From Fimivicinus intestinavium (GTDB taxonomy: Bacteria > Bacillota > Clostridia > Oscillospirales > Acutalibacteraceae): a stretch of DNA of 51,792 nt. Shown in pieces: positions 1 to 8,407 of this stretch. The position numbers were made by a program, and so were the translations under genes. A model generated the notes under the pieces. The model had not been told where the DNA came from. It saw nothing but the letters and a program-made list of their open reading frames with translations, and did not search any database. The first letter of the stretch is position 1; each line of letters starts with the position of its first letter. The stretch lies in NCBI GenBank assembly GCA_018715765.1, contig DVKY01000054.1, positions 1-51,792 of the forward strand. Direction: 5' to 3'.

Positions 1-16
1 ACTTTTCAAAGCGTTT

Positions 17-2512
17 TTATTTTTCATAGCGATTTGTACATAAAATGATACGTACCAAATGTGTGATGCATTGTTTTAGTTCCTTCTCTTTCAAGGTACC
101 GTCGGCCAACGATTTACGAAGATTTTCGTGATCCATCGGTAGTCCGGGCATGACCACGTCATTGCCTGCACGGATACAGCCTGCCGCTGTACAGGAATCG
201 TCTATGTTGGTAGTGGACCAATCAGTCATGATCACACCATCAAAACCAAATTCACACCGGGCCGCTTTGGTACAAAGATCATAGTTGTTTGCTGCGTGAA
301 TCCCATTGATTCGATTGTAGCTGGTCATGATGGCGAATGGATGTGCTTCATGGATAGCAATCTCAAAGCCCTTCAGGTAGATTTCGCGCAAAGTGCGCTC
401 GGTAAGGATACTGTCGGAGTGCATACGATTTTCTTCTTGATTGTTGCAGGCATAGTGCTTAACGGTTGCCCCAATGCCATAATGACTTTGTACACCACGT
501 ATAATGGCAGCGGCACACCGGCCGCTAACGAGTGGATCCTCAGAAAAATACTCAAAGTTACGGCCGCACAGCGGGTTGCGATGAATATTCATGCCAGGAG
601 CCAGCCATAGCTGAATACAGAATTCTTCCATTTCCTCGCCAATGATCGACCCAATTTCTTGTAAAAGAAAAATATCCCATGTTTGAGCCAATAGAGTTCC
701 TACTGGAATAGCAGTGCAGTATTGATAATATTTTGTCCCTTCCGGCTCGGGTCCATCATAAAAGAAGCCGTGCTCCATATTTACTTCCATTGGCGCTGAA
801 ACACTGAGGCCCTCTTTTACAGAATAGATCTGGGTTAGCCGCAGTCCGGCAGGACCATCTGCCAGCGTGATATTCGCGATTCCCTGATTCAGAGCACAGC
901 TGCTGGTTTCGGCTGCAGAGCCGGGCACTGAGACGCCAGAACAGCCCAAAGCGGAATCTTGCCCCTTACAGGGGTCTCCAGTGGCGAGTTGTATGAGTTG
1001 CTCCACAGTCAACTGCTCCACCAGTGAAGCGGCCTCATCCATACACTCTGATATTGTATAATCGACTGCATGGGTTTGGACGGCAGAAAGGTCATATGGA
1101 ATGATGGATGTGCTTGCAACTGTGGATTTCCATGAAAGATATCGGGCCAGACGCTGCGCTGGGGAGCGGGAGGCCAGACGTAACAAATGTTGTGGAGGGC
1201 AGATGTGTTCCGCTTTAGTCAACACTTTATCTTCGGTAAGCTCCAATGCGGCGGTCAACTTGCTGCTTTCCAGAGAATTTCCCACATAAACCCCATAGAG
1301 GCCGGCCTCCAGTATCCAGGCGGCATTGGCCTCATCATAGCTTTCCAGCTGTGCGGCTCCAAAATGCAGTGTGAAAAGCTGACGCTCATTTGGAGCAAGC
1401 AGGCGGGTTTTCTCAAAGGCAACCAAGCGCCTTGCCTCTTTTTCCAACCGGCCGTCCGGAAGGGCAGCATAGACCTGCACAACCTCTTTGCCGGGAACTG
1501 TTCCTGTGTTGGTAACAGATACTGTTACAGATACAGTGCCGTCTTCTTCCACAGAGACGGAAACCGTATGAAGGTTAAATGTGGTGTAACTTCCTCCGTA
1601 ACCGAAGCCATAGCGAACAGGAATTTCAAAACTATCGAAATATCGATAACCAACATAGATGCCTTCTTCGTATTTTTCCTCTTCTAGGCTTTTGCCATTC
1701 TGTAAAAAGGCCTCTGCATTGGGGTAATCCCTGTAATGGAATGCCCAAGTGTCAGTCAACTTCCCACTGGGATTCACTGCGCCGCTGAGCACATCGGTGA
1801 CTGCGTGCCCTCCCTCCATTCCAGGCTGCGAGATGAAGAGTAATGCCTGAATAGAAGGAAATTCATCTAAAAAAGATAAATCTACGATACCACCCGTGTT
1901 GACAATGACAATGGTTTTTGCATACATTCGGCATATATCTGCCAACAGCTGGTGTTCTTCACTACTCAAATAGTAATCACCGCCTGTAGCGTGGCGGTCG
2001 GCATTTTCCCCTGCAATACGGCTCAGCACATACACGGCTGCATCCGCATCGGTTTGATACGCAGGCGCTCCAGCGGGTAAAATGAATGGGTGGCGTGAAT
2101 ATGCGGAAAAAAACGCATTGCTCACCCCAGCTTTTTCGTATTCCCTTTTTTTATTTAAAATATCTTGCTTCCAGGCCAGCCGTGCTATCTGATATTTTTG
2201 CTCAAAATCCATGATCCATTTCTCAGTAGTGATTTGATAACCAGCCTCCAGCAACCCATGGTAGATACTGACGCTCGCTCGCTCGTTTACATCACCGCTG
2301 CCGGTACCTCCCTTAATCGTCTGGGAGGCGCCAGCACCGAACAGCGCAATTTTACTTCCGGATTTCAGTGGTAACGTATGATTCTCGTTTTTTAGAAGAA
2401 CCATACCTTCGGCCGCCGCGCGGCGCGCTAAACGGGCATGAAGCGCTTCGTAGGGGCGGGGCTCTGCACAGGGAGTGCCTGTCAGAGCCCTTTTCTTAAT
2501 TGATTTTTCCAT
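17..2512 (-). CDS. GH3 beta-glycosidase with reversed (permuted) domain order
   Basis: Glycoside hydrolase family 3 enzyme, 831 residues, with no signal peptide, so it probably cleaves imported glycosides in the cytoplasm. The usual domain order is inverted: the alpha/beta C-terminal-type domain comes first (KNENHTLPLK near residue 40), then a fibronectin III-like domain (about 320-430), and last the catalytic barrel (from about 500). The barrel ends with GVIMTDWS, where Asp764 is the predicted nucleophile; NFEYFSEDP and ATVKHYACNNQEENR are other GH3 barrel motifs. Inverted GH3 enzymes are known from rumen and gut Clostridia. I chose the ATG at 2512 because AAAGAAAGG sits 9 bases upstream; the open frame runs further but would overlap the preceding gene. 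It is the last gene of the transporter operon. Beta-glucosidase is the usual activity, but the substrate is not certain. Confidence 0.9.
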   Translation of the reverse strand: MEKSIKKRALTGTPCAEPRPYEALHARLARRAAAEGMVLLKNENHTLPLKSGSKIALFGAGASQTIKGGTGSGDVNERASVSIYHGLLEAGYQITTEKWIMDFEQKYQIARLAWKQDILNKKREYEKAGVSNAFFSAYSRHPFILPAGAPAYQTDADAAVYVLSRIAGENADRHATGGDYYLSSEEHQLLADICRMYAKTIVIVNTGGIVDLSFLDEFPSIQALLFISQPGMEGGHAVTDVLSGAVNPSGKLTDTWAFHYRDYPNAEAFLQNGKSLEEEKYEEGIYVGYRYFDSFEIPVRYGFGYGGSYTTFNLHTVSVSVEEDGTVSVTVSVTNTGTVPGKEVVQVYAALPDGRLEKEARRLVAFEKTRLLAPNERQLFTLHFGAAQLESYDEANAAWILEAGLYGVYVGNSLESSKLTAALELTEDKVLTKAEHICPPQHLLRLASRSPAQRLARYLSWKSTVASTSIIPYDLSAVQTHAVDYTISECMDEAASLVEQLTVEQLIQLATGDPCKGQDSALGCSGVSVPGSAAETSSCALNQGIANITLADGPAGLRLTQIYSVKEGLSVSAPMEVNMEHGFFYDGPEPEGTKYYQYCTAIPVGTLLAQTWDIFLLQEIGSIIGEEMEEFCIQLWLAPGMNIHRNPLCGRNFEYFSEDPLVSGRCAAAIIRGVQSHYGIGATVKHYACNNQEENRMHSDSILTERTLREIYLKGFEIAIHEAHPFAIMTSYNRINGIHAANNYDLCTKAARCEFGFDGVIMTDWSTTNIDDSCTAAGCIRAGNDVVMPGLPMDHENLRKSLADGTLKEKELKQCITHLVRIILCTNRYEK

Positions 2513-2547
2513 AAGCAATAACCTTTCTTTCCCTGGCAGGGCGTTGC

Positions 2548-3396
2548 TCAGCGCAACTGCTCGGACGTATAAAGAAGTTGCAGCGTGTTTCCGCATGCGG
2601 ACAGGCAGTTGCCGCAAAACGGATCATCCACCGGTTCTCCGGTGACGTTTCCATCCAGCAGATTCTTGCAAAGAGCAATGCAATCGCGGGTGAGGCGCTC
2701 TGGCAGGGCCTCCATGTTGGTGATGCCCGCCGCGTATCCGATATGACCGTTATAATTACGGTCATAATAGGGGTGAAGTCTTTCTATTTTTTCTGCAGAA
2801 GAGAGCAACTCACTGATTGTGCCCGGAATACAATTGGTAAATGGTCCGGTCGGCAACATGGTTTTGGAATTACAGGCGTCGCCGGTGTAGAGCGTGCGCC
2901 CAGATACATCTAGAAAGCTTACGCTGCCCTTTGTGTGGCCTGGTGTTTCATATGCTACGATATCGCGGTTTCCCAAATGGAATACCATATGATCGCATAA
3001 GGGAAGCAGCTCTGTTTGAAAAGGCCCGTCAACCACTTGAGCCGGCGTAAGGTCATACAGGCCGTCTGACCAACCGGTAATAATACTAACATACTCTTCC
3101 CTCTGAGCTCTCCAATTGCCGCGTGCCAAATCAAAATCAGCGGGATGAAGATAAACCTCCTTAAACCAGGACATCCCTCCGGCATGATCAAAATGGCCAT
3201 GTGTAATTGCCACGAGCAGCGGTTTTTTTGTGTACCGGCGAATTAGCTCCGGGAGATTAAAAACGCTGGTACCGGTATCAATCAAGAGCGCCTTATCATC
3301 GCCCTCCAGCAAGAACATGGTGTCCATCCCGAATTCATTGATACACCATGTACGGTATCCAATTTGAAAAACAATAGGTTCCTTGATCTTCATCAC
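2548..3396 (-). CDS. metallo-beta-lactamase-fold hydrolase
   Basis: 282-residue cytoplasmic hydrolase of the metallo-beta-lactamase superfamily. The metal-binding motif THGHFDH covers residues 65-71 (His66, His68, Asp70, His71). It is followed by GHTKGS, TGDA and a late NGHIGY histidine, so the full dinuclear site appears intact. The family includes glyoxalase II, lactonases and phosphodiesterases, and sequence alone does not settle the substrate. The gene sits 31 bases after the sugar permease and 35 bases before the GH3 glycosidase. The context therefore suggests a hydrolytic step on an imported sugar derivative, for example a lactone or ester. AGAGGAG precedes the double ATG start. Confidence 0.85.
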   Translation of the reverse strand: MMKIKEPIVFQIGYRTWCINEFGMDTMFLLEGDDKALLIDTGTSVFNLPELIRRYTKKPLLVAITHGHFDHAGGMSWFKEVYLHPADFDLARGNWRAQREEYVSIITGWSDGLYDLTPAQVVDGPFQTELLPLCDHMVFHLGNRDIVAYETPGHTKGSVSFLDVSGRTLYTGDACNSKTMLPTGPFTNCIPGTISELLSSAEKIERLHPYYDRNYNGHIGYAAGITNMEALPERLTRDCIALCKNLLDGNVTGEPVDDPFCGNCLSACGNTLQLLYTSEQLR

Positions 3397-3427
3397 ATAG
3401 TGCTCCTCTCATCACTCAAACAATGTG

Positions 3428-4384
3428 TTATGCAATCCTTTTTGCCCTTTTGCGATCGGCATTTTGCATGCTGTCAATGCCAATCGCAATCAAAAGCACA
3501 ATTCCTTTTACGCAGCTAATCATGTTGCTATCCATGCCATTGAGCTGCATACCGTTTGTCAGTACGCCAATGATGACAACCCCCATCATTGCCCCAAGTA
3601 TGGAGCCGCTGCCTCCGGCAAAGGAAACACCGCCTAAAACAACTGCAGTCATGCAGTCAAACGGGTATGTAGTGCCCGCAGAGGGTTGAGCGGAGCCGGT
3701 TCGTGCGGCTATGATGATGCCGGACAGGGCTGCAAGAATGCCGGTAATCGTAAACACAGCAAGACGGTTCTTTTTGATGCTGATGCCGGAGAGACGTGCG
3801 GCCTCCGGGTTGCCTCCCATCGCATAAAGTTGGCGGCCAAAGTAGGTCTTGTGCAGCGTGATATAACCGAAAATACCGGTGACAATGAGCAGGATGATGG
3901 GAACGGGGATAGGACCAACGCTGCCCTGACCGATCCACTTCATACTGTCGGACAGGCCAAAGATGGCGACGCCACCGGAGATGATATATGCTGCTCCCTG
4001 AAAGAATAGCATCGTGGCCAACGTGACGACGATGGGCATGATATTGAAGGTGACCATGAGCAGGCCGTTGACAAAACCAAACAATGCACCAAGAAGTAGT
4101 GTAAGCAGAAGAACTACCCCCGTAGGCAGGCCGAGGCTGACATTTAAGGTGGCAGCGAACATACCACACAGTGCCGCCTGGCCACCAACGGACATATCGC
4201 AGCCGCCGGAGACCATGACCATCGTATAACCGACAACCACAATACCAAACATTGAAATTTGCCGCAGAATATTCATCAGGTTATCGATCGTTAAGAACTG
4301 GCGGTTCAAAATGGAAAAAATCACGGTAAGGACGGCTAAAAGAATGAACAAACCATATTTTTTATAAAATTTAGACCAATTCAT
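3428..4384 (-). CDS. ribose-type sugar ABC transporter permease
   Basis: 318-residue integral membrane permease of the RbsC/BPD_transp_2 family, which forms the channel for monosaccharide import. Family signatures are intact: MVSGGCDMSVGG near residue 65, the loop GRQLYAMGGNPEAARLSGI near 190, and GGVSFAGGSGS near 255. About eight to ten hydrophobic segments are visible. Its ATG overlaps the stop of the upstream ATPase gene by four bases (ATGA), so the two are translationally coupled. With the ATPase and the lipoprotein upstream it makes a complete three-part importer. The sugar cannot be read from the sequence; ribose, xylose, galactose or a related sugar are all possible. Confidence 0.93.
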   Translation of the reverse strand: MNWSKFYKKYGLFILLAVLTVIFSILNRQFLTIDNLMNILRQISMFGIVVVGYTMVMVSGGCDMSVGGQAALCGMFAATLNVSLGLPTGVVLLLTLLLGALFGFVNGLLMVTFNIMPIVVTLATMLFFQGAAYIISGGVAIFGLSDSMKWIGQGSVGPIPVPIILLIVTGIFGYITLHKTYFGRQLYAMGGNPEAARLSGISIKKNRLAVFTITGILAALSGIIIAARTGSAQPSAGTTYPFDCMTAVVLGGVSFAGGSGSILGAMMGVVIIGVLTNGMQLNGMDSNMISCVKGIVLLIAIGIDSMQNADRKRAKRIA

Positions 4385-5922
4385 ATTTGCTGTTTCCCCT
4401 TTATACTTTCGGCTTTTTTCATTGTGGAGATAGAAGCCAGCGTCAGAATCCTTTCCTGGTCAAAGGAGGACTTTTCCAAAATATCAATTTGGCGGCCCTC
4501 GGAGATGACCACGATGCGATCACACATGCCCAGTAGTTCCGGCATATCGGAGGAAACCATTAAAATCGCCTTGCCTTGTGAGACAAGATCATTCATGAGA
4601 TGATAGATTTCCTGCTTGGCTCCAACATCAATGCCGCGCGTGGGCTCATCAAAGAGAATAATTTGTGCGTCCGCAGCCATGGTTTTAGCCAAAACAACTT
4701 TTTGCTGGTTGCCTCCGGAAAGATTCATCACTAGCTGGCTCAGGCTCGCCGCTTTGATCTGAAACATTTTTTGAAGCTTTTTCGCTTCAGCCTCCACCTC
4801 TTTTGCGTGTACAAGGCCGAATATGCCATGTGCGAATCGATCTAGGCAATTGATGGTGCTGTTCCACGAAACGCTTTTATCCAGGAACAATCCCTTCCCC
4901 TTACGATCCTCAGGTACGAGGCCGATACCGGCCCTGATTCCCTTGCGTGGAGTATTGATCCGGACTGGTTTCCCCTTCAAATAAATCTGGCCGCTTTCCA
5001 GTGGGGCTGCGCCGAACAAAACCTCCATTAACTCGGTGCGGCCAGCGCCTACCAGCCCGCCAAAGCCGAGAATCTCGCCTTTATGCAGCGTAAAATTGAT
5101 GTTTACATCTCCATTTCCGCACAGGTTCTCTACACGGAGTACCTCTTCGCCGGGCTCTACCTGCCGGCTGGGACAGGTCTGGTTAATAGTACGCCCTACC
5201 ATCGCAGCAATTAATTTCTGCTGGGTGGCTTCCTCTACGTTCATTGTTGTTATATATTGGCCATCGCGCATGACAGTGATGCGATCACCAATCTCAAATA
5301 ACTCTTCCAGCCGGTGGCTGATGTATATAATTGTGACCCCTTGCTTTTTCAGATCGTGAATGATCTGGAATAACAGATGGACCTCCTCTACGGTTAGGGG
5401 AGCGGTCGGTTCATCCATGATGAGAATTTTGGCATTTTTGCTGACCGATTTTGCAATTTCAACAATCTGTTTCTGAGCGGGGCTCATGGATTCGACCGGC
5501 TGGTTCGGATCGATATCTACCCCCAAACGGTTGAACAGTGCTTTAGCCGCTCTGCGGCGTTTTTCATAGTTTACAAAAGGGCCCTTATTGGTGCGTACAC
5601 CAAGAAAAACATTCTCGGCTGCCGTTAGTGGCGGTACATTGTTGAATTCTTGATAAATCACCTGTATACCGTTTTCAGCGGCCAGACGGACGCTCATCTC
5701 GTTGTATTCCTTTCCGTGGACGGTAATAGTTCCACTGGTAGGAGCATGGTATCCTGTGATGGCTTTAATCAGGGTGGATTTGCCTGCGCCATTTTCTCCA
5801 ACCAGACAGTGGACCTCCCCCTCGCGAAACTCCATACTTATGTCATCCAGTGCCTTAACACCTGGAAATTCTTTCGTCAGATGATCCACCCGCAGCACAA
5901 TGTTATCTGAAACGATCGCCAC
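4381..5922 (-). CDS. sugar ABC transporter ATPase, two nucleotide-binding domains
   Basis: 513-residue RbsA/MglA-type ATPase that powers the adjacent permease. The first domain has Walker A GENGAGKST (residues 42-50), signature MSPAQKQ and Walker B ILIMDEPTA. The second has the degenerate Walker A typical of this family (GLVGAGRTE), signature LSGGNQQK and Walker B IILFDEPTRG. The start is a GTG at 5922, set by AAAGGAGG eight bases upstream; the frame is open 18 codons further but has no ribosome site there. Its stop overlaps the permease start. It is separated from the upstream binding-protein gene by about 430 bases holding a structured repeat. Confidence 0.93.
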   Translation of the reverse strand: MAIVSDNIVLRVDHLTKEFPGVKALDDISMEFREGEVHCLVGENGAGKSTLIKAITGYHAPTSGTITVHGKEYNEMSVRLAAENGIQVIYQEFNNVPPLTAAENVFLGVRTNKGPFVNYEKRRRAAKALFNRLGVDIDPNQPVESMSPAQKQIVEIAKSVSKNAKILIMDEPTAPLTVEEVHLLFQIIHDLKKQGVTIIYISHRLEELFEIGDRITVMRDGQYITTMNVEEATQQKLIAAMVGRTINQTCPSRQVEPGEEVLRVENLCGNGDVNINFTLHKGEILGFGGLVGAGRTELMEVLFGAAPLESGQIYLKGKPVRINTPRKGIRAGIGLVPEDRKGKGLFLDKSVSWNSTINCLDRFAHGIFGLVHAKEVEAEAKKLQKMFQIKAASLSQLVMNLSGGNQQKVVLAKTMAADAQIILFDEPTRGIDVGAKQEIYHLMNDLVSQGKAILMVSSDMPELLGMCDRIVVISEGRQIDILEKSSFDQERILTLASISTMKKAESIKGKQQI

Positions 5923-6037
5923 AGCGATATCCTCCTTTTTTATTCGCACCGGCGGCCATGGGGGACAACCTCCCATTGGCCACCGATGCTGTGGAACGCC
6001 TAAAATAGTTGCTGGCCGTAAATGGGCTTGGCCTGCA

Positions 6038-6322
6038 TAGCATCAGTGTACAAGGTGTACCCATCGGTTTTCAGCGCCGCGGCCACGCCCCTGGCTGCGT
6101 TATCCTCCTTGCCTTCCGGCAAGGAAGGCTGTGTCGTCTGCCTTGCCAGGCATCCTGGCCACAGGCTGAAAACTCCGAAGGACCGCTTAAGGCCGCTTTA
6201 GGCGAGGGGATCGTAAGGCCGCAGGGCACGGCCGGTCTCGCCGCCCTGCCGCGCCCGAGAACGCAGCGAGCACCCGTCTGAGCCCGCCTTAGCGGCGATG
6301 TTCCCCTTGTACACGGATGCTA
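6038..6322. repeat. 285-bp element with 18-bp terminal inverted repeats and nested hairpins
   Basis: The ends are inverted copies of TAGCATCAGTGTACAAGG (6038-6055 and 6305-6322, 17 of 18 matching). Inside are nested arms GTTTTCAGC and GCTGAAAAC (6067-6075, 6165-6173), a perfect CCTTGCC-TTCC-GGCAAGG hairpin (6107-6124) and GCCAGG-CAT-CCTGGC (6145-6159). It is clearly richer in G and C than its flanks. No convincing gene lies in it. It sits between the binding-protein and ATPase genes of one transcript, so it may act as an RNA structure that stabilises or ends the binding-protein message. A small non-autonomous mobile element (MITE) is the alternative. Confidence 0.7.
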
Positions 6323-6352
6323 CCTTTAGGACTGTACTTCCTCTTGCTGCGG

Positions 6353-7336
6353 CTAATTATTCTGGGCAGTATATTCTGCAACGTTGTCGATGGTGATAGC
6401 CTCGCCGGAAATACCGAGTAAGGTGTGCGTCTGATATTTGCCATTGAGGAAATCTACAAAGATATCTCTTATCTGAGGGCCGGCATCCATCAAAAGGACG
6501 GTTCCCTTTGTATAACCGTCGGCAGCGATGTCTGCCAAAACAGGGCTTTCGCCGTCATGGCCGAAGATAGCTGCATCTTTGGGATACCCCAGAGCAGTCC
6601 ATGTTTCGGAAACTTCCTTGGCAAAAGAGTCTGTATAGCTCAAAACAACTTTGCAGTCGGGATACAGCGTGTTTAGGTTCTCGGCAAAAGCCGTGCCTTG
6701 CCCGGCGTCTACACATTCCATTTCGTAGACAATCTCAGCGCCTGGACATAATTCCTCCATGGCAGCACGATAACCATTCACACGGTCAATCATCTCTGGG
6801 CTTTTGGTAGAGGTGATATAAGCGACCTGACAGGAACCACCAAAGTTTTTATTAATATAGTCGGCAGCCATTTCACCGATCATATAGCCAGTGGTTTCAT
6901 TGTCGTTGACGATGCAGACATCGTAGTTTTCATTTTCGACCCCCATCGTCAGAACGGGGATACCGGCATCCATCGCCTTTTTTAACGCGTCGTCACCGGA
7001 GGTGTCAATCGTAACATAAACGATACCTGCCACGCCGTCGGTGATGAAATTCTCAATCACGGTAACAGCTTTTGATGCATCCATATCCATGGATTGAACA
7101 TTACAGGAGTATCCGATTTCTTTCATGGAGTCTGTAATCGAATCCGACATCGTAACGAAAAGCTCGGTATTCAGGCTGGGCATCAGTACACCGATTGTGC
7201 CCTTGCCGCCCTCCTTGGCCGCTCCGGTATCAGAGGCGTCGGGATTGCTGGCGGGAGCGCCGCAGGCAGCGAGAACAATCGAGAGAACAATTGCAAGAAT
7301 AGAAATCAAAAAGCTTCTTCGAGAAATATGTTTCAT
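6353..7336 (-). CDS. sugar-binding lipoprotein of the ABC importer
   Basis: 327-residue solute-binding protein of the RbsB-like type I periplasmic fold. The N terminus has basic residues, a hydrophobic stretch and the lipobox LAAC with Cys25, so the mature protein should be lipid-anchored outside the membrane. The fold is recognised by IGVLMPSLNTELFVTMSDSI near residue 48, a DGVAGIVYVT segment and the internal FGHDGES motif. The signal peptide also holds SRRSFL, which resembles a twin-arginine motif. The ribosome site AAAGGAG lies eight bases before ATG. It is followed by the structured element at 6038-6322 and then by the ATPase gene. Its ligand is unknown. Confidence 0.92.
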   Translation of the reverse strand: MKHISRRSFLISILAIVLSIVLAACGAPASNPDASDTGAAKEGGKGTIGVLMPSLNTELFVTMSDSITDSMKEIGYSCNVQSMDMDASKAVTVIENFITDGVAGIVYVTIDTSGDDALKKAMDAGIPVLTMGVENENYDVCIVNDNETTGYMIGEMAADYINKNFGGSCQVAYITSTKSPEMIDRVNGYRAAMEELCPGAEIVYEMECVDAGQGTAFAENLNTLYPDCKVVLSYTDSFAKEVSETWTALGYPKDAAIFGHDGESPVLADIAADGYTKGTVLLMDAGPQIRDIFVDFLNGKYQTHTLLGISGEAITIDNVAEYTAQNN

Positions 7337-7358
7337 GGTTCATTCTCCTTTCAATATG

Positions 7359-7377
7359 GCGGTAGCGCGCATACCGC
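7359..7377 (-). promoter_or_regulatory. hairpin in the leader of the binding-protein gene
   Basis: GCGGTA and TACCGC form a six-base stem around a seven-base loop, about 15 bases upstream of the AAAGGAG ribosome site. On the minus strand no T-run follows, so it is not a simple terminator. It lies in the 126-base gap between the pseudo-permease and the binding protein. It may protect the 5' end of a processed message. Confidence 0.4.
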
Positions 7378-7462
7378 TTTCTTCAACATAACCATACCAT
7401 GTTTATAAGGCAGAAGAAATGCGGTTAGTTTTGTTTTATGTGCGAAGCTTTTTGGGTTTTTA

Positions 7463-8407
7463 TTAAAAAGTATATTTTTTATCTTTATTTTGGAAATATT
7501 TCATGACAAATGTTATTAAAATTAATATACCGCAAATACAATAATTACTCATACTCGAAATTTTGAAATGCTGTGTTACTGCATTCAGGCACACCAGCCC
7601 AAGGCTTCCCTGCGCGGCCTTCCATATCAGATTTTTTCGTGTGGGGTGCAAATAGCTCCCAATAGCTCCTGCCGTGAAGATCTTATAGGTATAATCCAGC
7701 GCATAGCTCTCCCCTAAGCTACTTGTTCCCACTAAACTACCCGCCCGCAGAGCCAATAGGATACCGGAAAGACCGATCAGGCAGCAGGAGACCATGCAGG
7801 CGATAATATCTATATAGGAAAAATTCATTTCGACCGGAAGGCGCCGTTCTTTTGCTTGAATAGCTAGCGGCAGCGCGCGCCCCCAAGTGGTGCGGTTTAA
7901 ATAAAACCAAGTGAGCAACCCAGCCCCAAATGCTGCCAAAGGCCAAGCAAGCCAAATGCTGAACAGAGAATTTTCTTGATAGGTAATAATATGCTCAAGT
8001 GCTCTATTTGCCTGGTAGATATTATTAGAAGGCCCAATCAGTACATAGTTCATGCAAAATGTAAAAATACTTAAGCTGACATACCGTTTTGCGATGCCGT
8101 ATACTGCGCCTATCAGAAGGGAAAGAACAAGTGCAAGCAGTATAATACACCACCAGGGGAGATGCATATAGATGTATCCGTACCATACCAGTACCGCCAG
8201 TAAAATCATCTGTGCACCAGAGGAGAGGTTATGCACGCCCATCATTTGGAGAATGCTATGCCCCAAAATAGCAGGAAACCAGACTGAGGCCTGTCGCAGA
8301 TATATCAGACAATCCGCTCCTGTATCAGGTTGGATGAAAAAAAGAAAGCAGCACAAGATTGTAAAAAAAATACTGCTTTCAGTTGCGAATCTTCCAATAT
8401 ATTTCAT
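7463..8407 (-). CDS. degenerate RbsC-like membrane protein, possible sensor subunit
   Basis: 314-residue multi-spanning protein whose overall hydrophobicity and length match ribose-type permeases. The conserved motifs have drifted: the GxDxSVG element reads HNLSSGAQ, the cytoplasmic coupling loop reads GRALPLAIQAKERRLPVE without the usual Gly-Asn-Ala-Ala pattern, and the late GGxSxxGG element is lost. The frame is intact and its ATG overlaps the stop of the pseudo-ATPase by four bases, which argues for selection rather than decay. It sits between a two-component system and an intact transporter of the same family. A role in ligand sensing or in modulating the transporter is inferred; a divergent working permease cannot be excluded. 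Confidence 0.75.
   Translation of the reverse strand: MKYIGRFATESSIFFTILCCFLFFIQPDTGADCLIYLRQASVWFPAILGHSILQMMGVHNLSSGAQMILLAVLVWYGYIYMHLPWWCIILLALVLSLLIGAVYGIAKRYVSLSIFTFCMNYVLIGPSNNIYQANRALEHIITYQENSLFSIWLAWPLAAFGAGLLTWFYLNRTTWGRALPLAIQAKERRLPVEMNFSYIDIIACMVSCCLIGLSGILLALRAGSLVGTSSLGESYALDYTYKIFTAGAIGSYLHPTRKNLIWKAAQGSLGLVCLNAVTQHFKISSMSNYCICGILILITFVMKYFQNKDKKYTF

Noticed and set aside
6009..6281. 90-codon frame inside the inverted-repeat element
   Set aside because: No ribosome site, low-complexity product, and the region is better explained by hairpin structure.
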